DNA of 64,000 bases from positions 100,465 to 164,464 of the forward strand of contig JASJPK010000048.1 in the NCBI GenBank assembly GCA_031426735.1, given 5' to 3'. The position numbers were made by a program, and so were the translations under genes. The notes under the pieces are model-generated. The model did not search any database and was not told the DNA's origin. It saw only the letters and a list, made by a program, of their open reading frames with translations. Origin of the DNA: PFJX01 sp031426735. GTDB taxonomy: Bacteria > Pseudomonadota > Gammaproteobacteria > Burkholderiales > Thiobacillaceae. This document shows, piece by piece, positions 35,928-43,544 of this stretch (positions within the stretch are counted from its first letter, which is position 1; each line of letters begins with the position of its first letter).

Positions 35928-36266
35928 TTAGATCGCCGTCTCGCCGACTTCGCCGGTTCGAATGCGCACAACCTGTTCCAGATCCCAAACGAAAATCTTG
36001 CCGTCGCCGATCTTGCCGGTCTGGGCTGCCTTGGAAATGGCCTCGATGGCTTGATCGAGCAGATCGGCCTTGATGGCGATCTCGATCTTCACTTTGGGCA
36101 GAAAGTCGACCACGTATTCCGCGCCGCGATACAGCTCGGTGTGGCCCTTCTGACGACCGAAGCCTTTGACTTCGGTCACGGTGATGCCGGAAACCCCGAG
36201 GCCGGACAGGGCTTCACGCACCTCGTCCAGCTTGAAGGGTTTGATGATGGCGGTTACGAATTTCAT
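35928..36266 (-). CDS. glnK: P-II nitrogen regulatory protein GlnK
   Basis: 112 aa, the standard P-II length. MKFVTAIIKPFKLDEVREAL at the start, and the T-loop with uridylylation site Y51 in LYRGAEYVVDFLPK, then KIGDGKIFV. Trimeric sensor of 2-oxoglutarate, ATP/ADP and glutamine, modified by GlnD. AGGAGA precedes ATG 36266. Its pairing with amtB behind a sigma-54 promoter fits nitrogen-limitation expression. Confidence 0.97.
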   Translation of the reverse strand: MKFVTAIIKPFKLDEVREALSGLGVSGITVTEVKGFGRQKGHTELYRGAEYVVDFLPKVKIEIAIKADLLDQAIEAISKAAQTGKIGDGKIFVWDLEQVVRIRTGEVGETAI

Positions 36267-36340
36267 AACGGTCTCCTGAATGAACTGCCGGTCTGGTATT
36301 GCCCGCACCGATGTTCCGGCGCGGGAGGATTCAGACGAAA

Positions 36341-37123
36341 TTAGAATGACTTGGAGAAGGACAGGGCGAGCACGCCTTTGCCTACGTTTTCGCCATCCCA
36401 GTTGCCGTAGGCCAAGGCATCGGCATCGGTATCCGAGTAAGCGGCAGTGACGACGCCAAAACCAACGTCCTTGGTTACGCCGATCTTCCAGTCGGTGTAG
36501 GACGCCAAGTTGAAATCATCATGTTTGACTTTCTGGTGACCGATATGGCCGAGCAGACCCCAGCCACCGCCGAGATCATGCGTGGCATTCAGTTCGAGGT
36601 AGTTACTGCCGGAGGTTTTTGCATTCGCGGCCCCAGTCCAGCCAATGAAATAGTCAGAGACCACATGGCTGTATTTCAAGGTCAGCATCTTCCAGGTGCC
36701 GGCGATATAGACCTCGGTGGTATCAGGTGTGGCTACGCCGGCAATCTTGTCCCCAGGGTAGTAGTAGTGAATCAGGCCAACGTCATAGCCAATATCGCCC
36801 ACGGCCCCCTTGTAGCCGCCGTAGAGGTCAAGTTCCAGGTTGCTGTCATTCTTGTAGGCATCGCCGGCTGCGGCAGTGCCATAGGTTTCCACCCATTTCT
36901 GATTGGATAACCAAGCGCCTGCGTAAAAGCCGCTGGCATGGCTGTAATCAACACCGCCGGAAAGGGCCGGGTCGTGCTGGGTTTGGGAAATACCGCGGAA
37001 GATGTAATCGGAGGTCACGCCGACGTTGAAGGCCACGGTATGCGGCGAAGCCGGTGCATCGGCAGCAATCGCAGGCACGCTGACAAGTCCGGACAGGATG
37101 AGCAGGTAAGGCAGTTTCTTCAT
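36341..37123 (-). CDS. TorF-family putative outer-membrane porin
   Basis: 260 aa with a signal peptide (cleavage after AIA/ADAP, ~21). The mature chain alternates like a beta-barrel, opens with VAFNVGVTSDYIFRGISQT, the hallmark of the Gcw_chp/TIGR02001 family, and ends in Phe (LSFSKSF), the outer-membrane sorting signal. First gene of the operon with glnK and amtB, so it may let ammonium or small amines through the outer membrane; the cargo is not established. Confidence 0.9.
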   Translation of the reverse strand: MKKLPYLLILSGLVSVPAIAADAPASPHTVAFNVGVTSDYIFRGISQTQHDPALSGGVDYSHASGFYAGAWLSNQKWVETYGTAAAGDAYKNDSNLELDLYGGYKGAVGDIGYDVGLIHYYYPGDKIAGVATPDTTEVYIAGTWKMLTLKYSHVVSDYFIGWTGAANAKTSGSNYLELNATHDLGGGWGLLGHIGHQKVKHDDFNLASYTDWKIGVTKDVGFGVVTAAYSDTDADALAYGNWDGENVGKGVLALSFSKSF

Positions 37124-37168
37124 GACGGTTCTCCAGAAAAAGTGGTGCGATGGTGCACGGCCTCTTTC

Positions 37169-37185
37169 AGCATTAACTGTGCCAA
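37169..37185 (-). promoter_or_regulatory. Sigma-54 promoter of the torF-glnK-amtB operon
   Basis: Minus strand TTGGCACAGTTAATGCT with GG-N10-GC spacing and the TTGGCAC core. It lies about 45 nt before the porin start codon. RpoN/NtrC control is usual for glnK-amtB. Confidence 0.85.
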
Positions 37186-37380
37186 CAAAATTAATTGTTA
37201 TGAATCAACGTGTTGTCGTTATCTGGGCGATATTGGCGCATTTTGACGCTCGTTCTTGGTGCATCAAGAAAACCTGATGCACCGCGTTGGCACCCGGGAT
37301 TGCAGTGTCCCCTTTGTTAAACTCGGGCATCGCCAGCTTGTCTACGTGGTTTGTCCATTCAATCGTCACGAAAGCCCGTC

Positions 37381-37617
37381 ATGCTCAAACAGAAACTCGC
37401 TCAGGAAGTCGCCGGAAAGGTGTCTGAAATCCTGGCATTCAGCCCGGCCAAGGATGTCGAAAAAAATCTCAAGGCCAGTCTGGCTGCGTGGTTGTCCAAA
37501 CTCGATCTGGTGACACGCGAGGAATTCGACGTGCAAACCCAGGTGCTGGCGCGCACGCGCGCGAAATTGCAGGAACTGGAAGCGCGTCTCGACAGTCTTG
37601 AAAAGTCAGATTCCTGA
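37381..37617 (+). CDS. ubiK: UbiK-like ubiquinone biosynthesis accessory factor (BMFP family)
   Basis: 78 aa from ATG 37381. An N-terminal amphipathic part (KLAQEVAGKVSEIL) leads into a C-terminal coiled coil (TRAKLQELEARLDSLEKSD), the two-part plan of YqiC/UbiK. In gamma- and betaproteobacteria it assists the Ubi complex that finishes ubiquinone under aerobic conditions and contacts membranes. It lies just ahead of, but is probably not functionally tied to, the M48 protease. Confidence 0.88.
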   Translation: MLKQKLAQEVAGKVSEILAFSPAKDVEKNLKASLAAWLSKLDLVTREEFDVQTQVLARTRAKLQELEARLDSLEKSDS

Positions 37618-37634
37618 TCGGCTGGCTCATCACC

Positions 37635-38555
37635 ATGAAATTCAAGAAAACTTTGATCTACACGGCGCTGTTCGCCACGCTGGCGGGGTGCACAACCAAT
37701 CCGATGACCGGGCGCTCGCAGCTTTCCCTGGTCTCCGAGAAACAGGTCATCGCGCAGGCCGGTTCGGCCTATGTGAATGAGCTCGGCCCGTGGGAAAAGA
37801 AGGGCAAGGTCAATAACGACCCGCGGCTCAAGGCGCGTGTCGATGCCATCACCAACCGCCTGGTGGCGCAGGCCATACGCTACCGTCCGGATTCCGCGAA
37901 TTGGGACTGGCAAGTGAGCGTGATCGACGATCCCGAGACGCTCAATGCCTACTGTCTGCCCGGCGGCCGCATGGCGATCTATACCGGTCTGATCGACAAG
38001 TTGCAGGCCACCGACGACGAGATCGGGCAGGTGATGGGGCATGAGATCGGCCATGCGCTCGCCAATCACGGCGCGGAAAAGATGTCGAACTCCATGCTGG
38101 CGCAAGGCGCGGTGGCGGTCGCGGCGGCGGCTTCGGGCAGGAACAGCAATGCGGTGATGCAGGTCGGTCCGGCTTTGGCGCAGTTGGGCTGGCTGTTGCC
38201 CAACAGTCGTGGCGCGGAGAGCGAGGCCGATCGCATCGGCATCGAAATCGCCGCCCGCGCCGGGTTTGAACCGGCTGCGGCCGTGAGCTTGTGGAAAAAG
38301 ATGCTTGCCGCGAGCGGCAAGGGGGGGCCGCAATTCCTCTCGACGCACCCGGCGCCGGATACCCGCATCAAGGATCTGTCAGCACTCGCACCCCGCATGC
38401 AGCCGCTCTATGCCAGCGCCTCGAAGTCGTCGGTGGCAGCACCGACGCGCATGTCCGACAACGTGCGCGATGTGACGCCGGGTGCGGCCGTGCCGGAGCA
38501 GAAGGCGCTGACTCTGGTTCCTTTGCCCGACAAAAACAGTACGCCCGCGCGGTGA
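37635..38555 (+). CDS. M48-family zinc metalloprotease, lipoprotein
   Basis: 306 aa with a lipobox (FATLAGC, lipidated C19). The zinc site is HEIGHALANH followed by the third ligand in AESEADRIG, and the domain runs from ~60 to 250. This is the LoiP/BepA-type family of periplasmic proteases that clean up outer-membrane assembly; there are no TPR repeats, so it is closer to LoiP or an M48 lipoprotein. The C-terminal ~60 residues look disordered. Its stop overlaps a possible GTG start of the Nudix gene. Confidence 0.93.
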   Translation: MKFKKTLIYTALFATLAGCTTNPMTGRSQLSLVSEKQVIAQAGSAYVNELGPWEKKGKVNNDPRLKARVDAITNRLVAQAIRYRPDSANWDWQVSVIDDPETLNAYCLPGGRMAIYTGLIDKLQATDDEIGQVMGHEIGHALANHGAEKMSNSMLAQGAVAVAAAASGRNSNAVMQVGPALAQLGWLLPNSRGAESEADRIGIEIAARAGFEPAAAVSLWKKMLAASGKGGPQFLSTHPAPDTRIKDLSALAPRMQPLYASASKSSVAAPTRMSDNVRDVTPGAAVPEQKALTLVPLPDKNSTPAR

Positions 38556-38569
38556 AAGCGGCATCGAGC

Positions 38570-39499
38570 ATGTCGGAGTGCATCGTCGAAGTTGCCGCCG
38601 CGGTGATCGAACGCCCGGATGGTCTGTTCCTGATGGCGAGCCGGCCCGAGGGCAAGGTGTATGCCGGCTGGTGGGAGTTTCCCGGCGGCAAGGTGGAGGC
38701 CGGCGAAACCGCGCGCCAGGCGCTGGAGCGGGAGTTGCGCGAGGAACTGGGCATCGAGGTCGAACAGGCTTGGCCCTGGCTGAACCGGATTTTCGCGTAT
38801 CCGCATGCGACGGTGATGTTGCGTTTCTTCCGGGTGACGCGCTGGCGCGGCGAACCGCATCCGCATGAAGGCCAGCAATTTGCCTGGACCCGCGCCGCCG
38901 CACCCGATGTGGCGCCGATCCTGCCCGCCAACGGGCCGATCCTGAAGGCGCTGCACTTGCCGCTGGAATACGCTATTTCGGATGCCGCCAAGTTGGGGCC
39001 GACAGTGTTTCTACAACGTCTCGACCAGCGTCTGGTAGACGGTCTGAAACTGTTGCAGTGGCGTGAAAGGGATGCGCCGGCCGGCCTGCTCGAACAGGTC
39101 GCCGCACGCTGCAAAGCTGCCGGCGCGGTGCTGATGTGCAATGCCGATGCGGCGCAGGCTGCCGGCCTCGGCGCTGGCTTGCATTTCAATTCGACCCAAT
39201 TGGTCGGGCTGGATCGACGACCCGATTTCGAGTGGGTGGCCGCGTCGTGCCATAACCAGGCGGAACTGCAGCGCGCCGCCGAACTGGAACTCGATTTCGT
39301 GGTGCTTTCGCCGGTCTTGCCCACCCCCAGCCATCCCGGCGAACCCGCTCTGGGCTGGCCGGTATTCAGCGCGTTGCTGCGCGATTGCCCGCTGCCGGTG
39401 TTTGCGCTGGGCGGTCTCGGTCAGGCCGACCTGGCCCTGGCGCGCGGCTATGGCGCGCACGGTATCGCGCTGAAAAGCCAGGCCTGGAGCGCAAAATGA
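38570..39499 (+). CDS. Nudix hydrolase (MutT type) fused to a ThiE-like domain
   Basis: 309 aa from ATG 38570; a GTG at 38552 is the alternative. The N-terminal Nudix domain (1-130) has the full Nudix box in GGKVEAGETARQALERELRE followed by ELGIE, and probably removes oxidised dGTP as MutT does. The C-terminal part (~145-309) resembles thiamine-phosphate synthase (VLMCNADAAQAAG, LHFNSTQL, FVVLSPVLPTPSHPG, FALGGLG), a fusion known in betaproteobacteria and pseudomonads. Whether the ThiE-like half is catalytic is unknown. Confidence 0.92.
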   Translation: MSECIVEVAAAVIERPDGLFLMASRPEGKVYAGWWEFPGGKVEAGETARQALERELREELGIEVEQAWPWLNRIFAYPHATVMLRFFRVTRWRGEPHPHEGQQFAWTRAAAPDVAPILPANGPILKALHLPLEYAISDAAKLGPTVFLQRLDQRLVDGLKLLQWRERDAPAGLLEQVAARCKAAGAVLMCNADAAQAAGLGAGLHFNSTQLVGLDRRPDFEWVAASCHNQAELQRAAELELDFVVLSPVLPTPSHPGEPALGWPVFSALLRDCPLPVFALGGLGQADLALARGYGAHGIALKSQAWSAK

Positions 39500-39924
39500 A
39501 GGCGCCGGCATGGCTGATTCGGGTCTGGCCGCTGGCGCTGATCGCGCTCATCGCGCTGGTGCTTTGGGCCAGTCGCAAGCCTGAAGGCGGGCATGACACG
39601 CTGGTTACCTGTGCGACGCTTGCCCGCGGTTGCTCGGTGCAAGCCGATGGCCGCGAATTCCGCTTGGGCATGGAAGGCGAATTGAAGCCGCTGGTGCCGT
39701 TCCAGATCTGGGTCAAAGCACCGGGCTTGCACAAGGCGGAGGCGCGCTTTCAGATGGAAGGTATGGAAATGGGCTTCAACCTGTATACCTTGCGTGCCGA
39801 TAGCCAAGGTATCTTTCGCGCAACGGTTACGTTGCCGATCTGCGTCACCGGGCGCCGCGACTGGCGCCTGCTTCTCGATGTGGACCAGACGCGTTTGACC
39901 GTGCCATTTGTCACCGAGCTGTAA
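39496..39924 (+). CDS. Membrane-anchored protein of unknown function
   Basis: 142 aa. Its ATG overlaps the stop of the Nudix gene by four bases (ATGA). One N-terminal membrane helix (~6-24) is followed by a periplasmic beta-rich domain with Cys at CATLARGC and ICVTG and a Met-rich stretch MEGMEMGFN. The Met/Cys content hints at metal contact, but that is a guess. I do not recognise the family by name; the coupling to the Nudix-ThiE gene looks deliberate. Confidence 0.8.
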   Translation: MKAPAWLIRVWPLALIALIALVLWASRKPEGGHDTLVTCATLARGCSVQADGREFRLGMEGELKPLVPFQIWVKAPGLHKAEARFQMEGMEMGFNLYTLRADSQGIFRATVTLPICVTGRRDWRLLLDVDQTRLTVPFVTEL

Positions 39925-39946
39925 TATTTGGCCAGGTTGGCCCCCC

Positions 39947-39952
39947 TATAAT
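39947..39952 (+). promoter_or_regulatory. Candidate -10 box of phoU
   Basis: TATAAT, about 74 nt before the phoU start. The matching -35 region is poor (TGTAAT at 17-nt spacing), so an activator may be needed. No clear Pho box is seen. Confidence 0.4.
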
Positions 39953-40025
39953 CCGCGAAGCCGCCGAGGCAAGGACAATCCCGTGAGCAACACCCCAACG
40001 AGCGGCAATCGAAGGAGACACAGCA

Positions 40026-40727
40026 ATGCCCAGTGAACATATCTATAAGCAATTCGATGCCGACATGGAGGCCGTGCGCGCGCGCGTACTGGAAATGGGC
40101 GGCATGGTGGAGGAACAGGTCAATATGGCCGTTGAGGCCTTGATTTCCGGCAATACCAAGCTGGCCGATGAAGTGATTGCCAACGATCAAAAGGTCAATG
40201 CGATGGAAGTGGGGGCCGACGAAGCCTGTACTCAGATCATCGCGCTACGCCAGCCTACCGCTGGGGATCTGCGCATGATCCTGACCATCATCAAGACGAT
40301 TACCGATCTGGAGCGGATCGGCGACGAGGCGGCCAAGATCGCCCGCTTCGCGATCAAGGTGTACGACAGCGACCGCATCCTGACGCCGCGCTACAACGAG
40401 ATCAAATACATGGCCGGCCTGACCACCAAGATGCTGCGCGAGTCGCTCGACGCGTTCGCCCGTCTCGATGCCTCGGGTGCGGCCGGCGTGGCGCGGCAGG
40501 ATATGGAAGTGGACGAGGAATTCCATCTCATCACGCGCCACCTGATCACCTTCATGATGGAAGACCCGCGCACCATTTCCACTTTCATCGATTTGCTGTT
40601 CGTCGTGAAAGCCATCGAACGCATCGGCGACCATGCCACCAACATGTCGGAATACGTGGTGTTCATGGTCAAGGGCAAAGATGTGCGCCACGCCACGATC
40701 GAAGAGTTGGAACGCGAGATTCAGTAA
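40026..40727 (+). CDS. phoU: Phosphate signalling protein PhoU
   Basis: 233 aa, normal length, two repeats of a three-helix PhoU domain (ERIGDEAAKIARF near 100 and ERIGDHATNMSEY near 203) that bind metal clusters and contact PhoR and the PstSCAB importer. A GAAGGAG ribosome-binding site precedes ATG 40026. No pst or phoBR genes are adjacent in this window, which is less common than a pst-linked phoU. A terminator follows 18 nt after the stop. Confidence 0.96.
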   Translation: MPSEHIYKQFDADMEAVRARVLEMGGMVEEQVNMAVEALISGNTKLADEVIANDQKVNAMEVGADEACTQIIALRQPTAGDLRMILTIIKTITDLERIGDEAAKIARFAIKVYDSDRILTPRYNEIKYMAGLTTKMLRESLDAFARLDASGAAGVARQDMEVDEEFHLITRHLITFMMEDPRTISTFIDLLFVVKAIERIGDHATNMSEYVVFMVKGKDVRHATIEELEREIQ

Positions 40728-40744
40728 ACCGGTTCAGCATTTCG

Positions 40745-40779
40745 CAAAAAAGCCGGCGGGGTGACCTGCTGGCTTTTTT
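40745..40779 (+). terminator. Terminator after phoU
   Basis: AAAAAAGCCGGCGGG-GTGA-CCTGCTGGCTTTTTT. The stem is followed by T6 on the plus strand and, read backwards, on the minus strand too, so it can also end the convergent copper-chaperone transcript. Confidence 0.88.
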
Positions 40780-40793
40780 GTTTGGGACGCCGC

Positions 40794-41231
40794 TCAGTGC
40801 CCGCCGGGTTTGCGTACTTCCGCTTGCACGTCCAGCTTCTGTTCCTTGCCGTCCGCGCCTTTCGCGATCAACGTGATCGGCACCTTGTCACCGGGTTTGA
40901 TCTGCTGCTTGATGCCGATGAACATGATGTGCAGCCCTCCCGGCTGCAGCTTCACGGTCTCGCCTTTGGGCAGCGCGATCTCCTTGACCTGACGCATTTC
41001 CATGACACCGCCATCCATTTTCATGATGTGCAGTTCGAGCGATCGGGACACCGGGCTGCTGCCGCCGACCAGTGCCATGTCGGCATCGGCGGTGAGTTGC
41101 ATGAAGCCGCCGGCCACCTTCTGGCCGGGCGCGGTGGCACGCACCCAGGCGTCTTCGATCTTGACGCTGTCGGCAAGCGCGGGGAGGGCGAGGCTCATGC
41201 CCAGAATCAGGGGGAGCAAGCTGCGATACAT
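40794..41231 (-). CDS. Periplasmic copper chaperone PCu(A)C
   Basis: 145 aa from ATG 41231 with AAAGGA ahead; the longer frame lacks a signal peptide start. Signal peptide to ~18 (PALA/DSVKI). The PCuAC copper site pattern H(M)x10Mx21HxM is visible: LELHIMKMDG, VMEMRQV, and GGLHIMF. It carries Cu(I) in the periplasm, often to cytochrome oxidase. It is co-oriented with and 11 nt from the OprC-like receptor, forming a copper-uptake pair. Confidence 0.93.
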   Translation of the reverse strand: MYRSLLPLILGMSLALPALADSVKIEDAWVRATAPGQKVAGGFMQLTADADMALVGGSSPVSRSLELHIMKMDGGVMEMRQVKEIALPKGETVKLQPGGLHIMFIGIKQQIKPGDKVPITLIAKGADGKEQKLDVQAEVRKPGGH

Positions 41232-41242
41232 GGCGATTCCTT

Positions 41243-43312
41243 TCACAAAATCCATTCCAGTTGAGCTAAGGCGAAGCGGCCGGCACTGGGAAGGTGGGTG
41301 CCGACGGCCACATCGCCGCCGCTGACGCGGTTGATGCCGCCGAGGTGGTCGTAATAAAGCTTGTCGAGCAGGTTGTCGATGCCGAAACGCATTTTCACGT
41401 TCTTGGCAGCCTGCCATTGCGCGTGCCAGTCGAACACGGCATAGCCCGGCGTGATCGGTTCGTTGTTCAGCGCCGTGCCGCTGCCCGGCTTGGCGTACTG
41501 TGCCACGTCCTCCTGCCGCTGTGCCATGCGGACGCCCAACGTGTTGTCCCAGGCGCCGCGTCGATGGCTGGCTTGCAGGTTCAGGCGCAAGGGCGCGAGG
41601 CGGTACAGATTGCTGTCGCTATCCAGATTGCGGCCGCGCACATAGCTCAGCGTCGCGTCTACATGCCATGCGCCAGCCTGGTAAGCCCAGACGCCGTCGA
41701 TGCCTTGCAGGCGCGCATCATGGTTCTCGTAGCGCAACACGTTGTTGATGCCATCGGTGGTATGCGGCGTGCCGACGATGTAGTCGCCGACGCGCTGGTA
41801 GAACGCGCCCACCTTGTAGCTGTGCCCGCCTGCCTCGCCGTGCAGGGCAAGGTTCAGCGCATGCGCGACTTCAGGTTTCAGGTTCAGGTTGCCCAGATAA
41901 CTGTTGTTGTCCGCCTGGCCGGCACTGGCGTTGAGCGGGGTCCATTCATAGCGTTCGAGCAGGCTGGGCGAACGCGTTTTGCGGGTCAGGCCCAACTCGT
42001 AGCCCAGGTCTGACGCAGCCGCGTACTGGAACAGCGCGTTCCAGTCCCAGTTGTGGTCGGTCTTCTTGTGCGACAAGGCGTTGAAAGCGCCGCCCAGGCC
42101 GGTTGTGGCGACCGCCTGCGCCGGGCCGGAACGGACCTGGCCGGTATCCATGCTTACCGTATCCGAACGCAGGCCCAGGTTGGCGCTCCAGGCGCCGCCG
42201 AGCGAACCTTGCCACTCGCCGAATACGCCCAGGCGCTCGCGGTTGGCATCGCGCAGGATGTCGGCCGCGAAGGCATTCGTGGTTGCATTCCACTGGTAGG
42301 CGTCGAAGTCGTTGCCCAGCCATTCCGCACCGAAACGCATCCGCCCGCCCGCCAGCTTGCGTTTGCCGCCGAGGACCAGGCCGACGTCCGTGCTGGTGGC
42401 GGGGGCATACATGCGGGTGCCGACGTTGGCGCGCAGGCTGTAGTTGTCCATCAGATGCTCGATGTCGTGCCAATACACGCGGGCGGTCGCGCTGGTATCG
42501 CCCAGCTTGCCTTCCCAGGCCAGATTCACCGCATTGGCGTCGTCCCTGATCATGTCCATCGGCAACGACGGGTTGCCGGCATCGCTGACCTGATGCCGAC
42601 TCACGCTGACGTCGAAGCGGCCGCTTTCAGTGCCGCGCGCGTAGTTCAGTTTGTTGCGCCGGCTGTCGTAGCCGCTGTCTTTCACCGTGCCATGGGCATA
42701 GTTCAGATCGTCGCCCTGGGCAAAATTGCCGGCGTAGGACAGTGCATTGTTCCGGTTGCCGGTGCTGGCGTTTAGTCCCAGGTTCCAGCCGTCGTTGGCG
42801 CCGCTGAAACCGGCGTCGACCTTGCCGTTGGCTTGCCAGGCGTCGCCGGCGGAGAACTGCGGCCGCAGCGAACGCGCCAGGATCGTGGCGCCGAGCGCAT
42901 CGCCGCCGGCCGATACTGGCGAGGCACCGGCGATCAGGCTCAGACTTTCGCTATCCGCTGCGGCTGCGTAGTGCAGTGGCGGGTCCATGTGGTTGGGGCA
43001 GGCCGGGGTGATGTCCATGCCGTCCACCAGGATGTTGACGCGGTCGCCGGCGAGACCGCGTACCTGCGCAATGCCGGTGAGCGGGCCGTTCTTCACCACG
43101 GCCGCACCGGGCAGTTCCGCCAGCGCGGTGGCAAGATCGGTATGCAGCGGGGTGGGCATGGCCTGGCTGGTTGCGAACGGCGTGAAGCCGGGGCGCTGCG
43201 CCGTGACCAGGATTTCTTCCAGAACGGGGAGTTCGGCGGCGCTCGCCAGACAGGGCGGCAGGGCTAACAGCAGAGCTAAAGGCTTGAGTTTCATGCGAGG
43301 CTTCGGGGTCAT
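41243..43312 (-). CDS. TonB-dependent copper receptor, OprC/NosA-like
   Basis: 689 aa from ATG 43312 (GAGG ribosome-binding site). Signal peptide to ~26, TonB box region EEILVTAQ, plug domain (~45-160) and a 22-strand-type barrel. The plug has CPNHM (C105-x3-M109) and a barrel loop has H286-x-M288, which match the CxxxM plus HxM copper site described for OprC. The C-terminal residues end in LEWIL rather than Phe. Adjacent PCuAC supports copper import across the outer membrane. Confidence 0.92.
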   Translation of the reverse strand: MTPKPRMKLKPLALLLALPPCLASAAELPVLEEILVTAQRPGFTPFATSQAMPTPLHTDLATALAELPGAAVVKNGPLTGIAQVRGLAGDRVNILVDGMDITPACPNHMDPPLHYAAAADSESLSLIAGASPVSAGGDALGATILARSLRPQFSAGDAWQANGKVDAGFSGANDGWNLGLNASTGNRNNALSYAGNFAQGDDLNYAHGTVKDSGYDSRRNKLNYARGTESGRFDVSVSRHQVSDAGNPSLPMDMIRDDANAVNLAWEGKLGDTSATARVYWHDIEHLMDNYSLRANVGTRMYAPATSTDVGLVLGGKRKLAGGRMRFGAEWLGNDFDAYQWNATTNAFAADILRDANRERLGVFGEWQGSLGGAWSANLGLRSDTVSMDTGQVRSGPAQAVATTGLGGAFNALSHKKTDHNWDWNALFQYAAASDLGYELGLTRKTRSPSLLERYEWTPLNASAGQADNNSYLGNLNLKPEVAHALNLALHGEAGGHSYKVGAFYQRVGDYIVGTPHTTDGINNVLRYENHDARLQGIDGVWAYQAGAWHVDATLSYVRGRNLDSDSNLYRLAPLRLNLQASHRRGAWDNTLGVRMAQRQEDVAQYAKPGSGTALNNEPITPGYAVFDWHAQWQAAKNVKMRFGIDNLLDKLYYDHLGGINRVSGGDVAVGTHLPSAGRFALAQLEWIL

Positions 43313-43353
43313 GGGGGCCTCGAATATTAGGGATTTCAACTACGGTGCCGCCT

Positions 43354-43370
43354 GTGACAAATTGTCGCAG
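43354..43370. promoter_or_regulatory. Dyad site 2 (TGTGACAAATTGTCGCA)
   Basis: Near-perfect inverted repeat TGTGACA-AAT-TGTCGCA located 42 nt before the copper receptor start. Same half-sites as the dyad at 43498-43514. It resembles the GCGAC/GTCGC boxes bound by RegA/PrrA-type regulators, one of which is encoded next door. Confidence 0.5.
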
Positions 43371-43393
43371 GTGGTTCCGGCGGAATTCCGGGC

Positions 43394-43431
43394 AAAAAAA
43401 TGGCCCGCGTTGGCGTTTGCCAAGGCGGGCC
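43394..43431 (-). terminator. Hairpin-T7 in the leader of the copper receptor gene
   Basis: Minus strand GGCCCGC-C-TTGGC-AAAC-GCCAA-C-GCGGGCC followed by ATTTTTTTG. It looks like a strong intrinsic terminator but lies upstream of the receptor gene with no minus-strand gene before it. A second hairpin (ATACGT-TTTT-ACGTAT, 43437-43452) precedes it. An attenuator or the end of a small RNA is the natural reading. Confidence 0.6.
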
Positions 43432-43497
43432 GAGCGATACGTAAAAACGTATGGAAGCGAACGCATCATAGCGAGGCGGCCACGCCGGCGGAATGCG

Positions 43498-43514
43498 ACA
43501 TGTTGTCGCAGGGG
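43498..43514. promoter_or_regulatory. Dyad site 1 (TGCGACATGTTGTCGCA) between regB-like gene and copper receptor
   Basis: Perfect inverted repeat TGCGACA-TGT-TGTCGCA, about 30 nt before the regB-like start codon and just upstream of a possible minus-strand promoter (TTCCGC-N17-TATGAT, ~43466-43494). Likely operator for the adjacent RegA-type regulator (inference). Confidence 0.55.
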
Positions 43515-43544
43515 GATAGCGCCATCGCTCGTTAGAATGACGCC

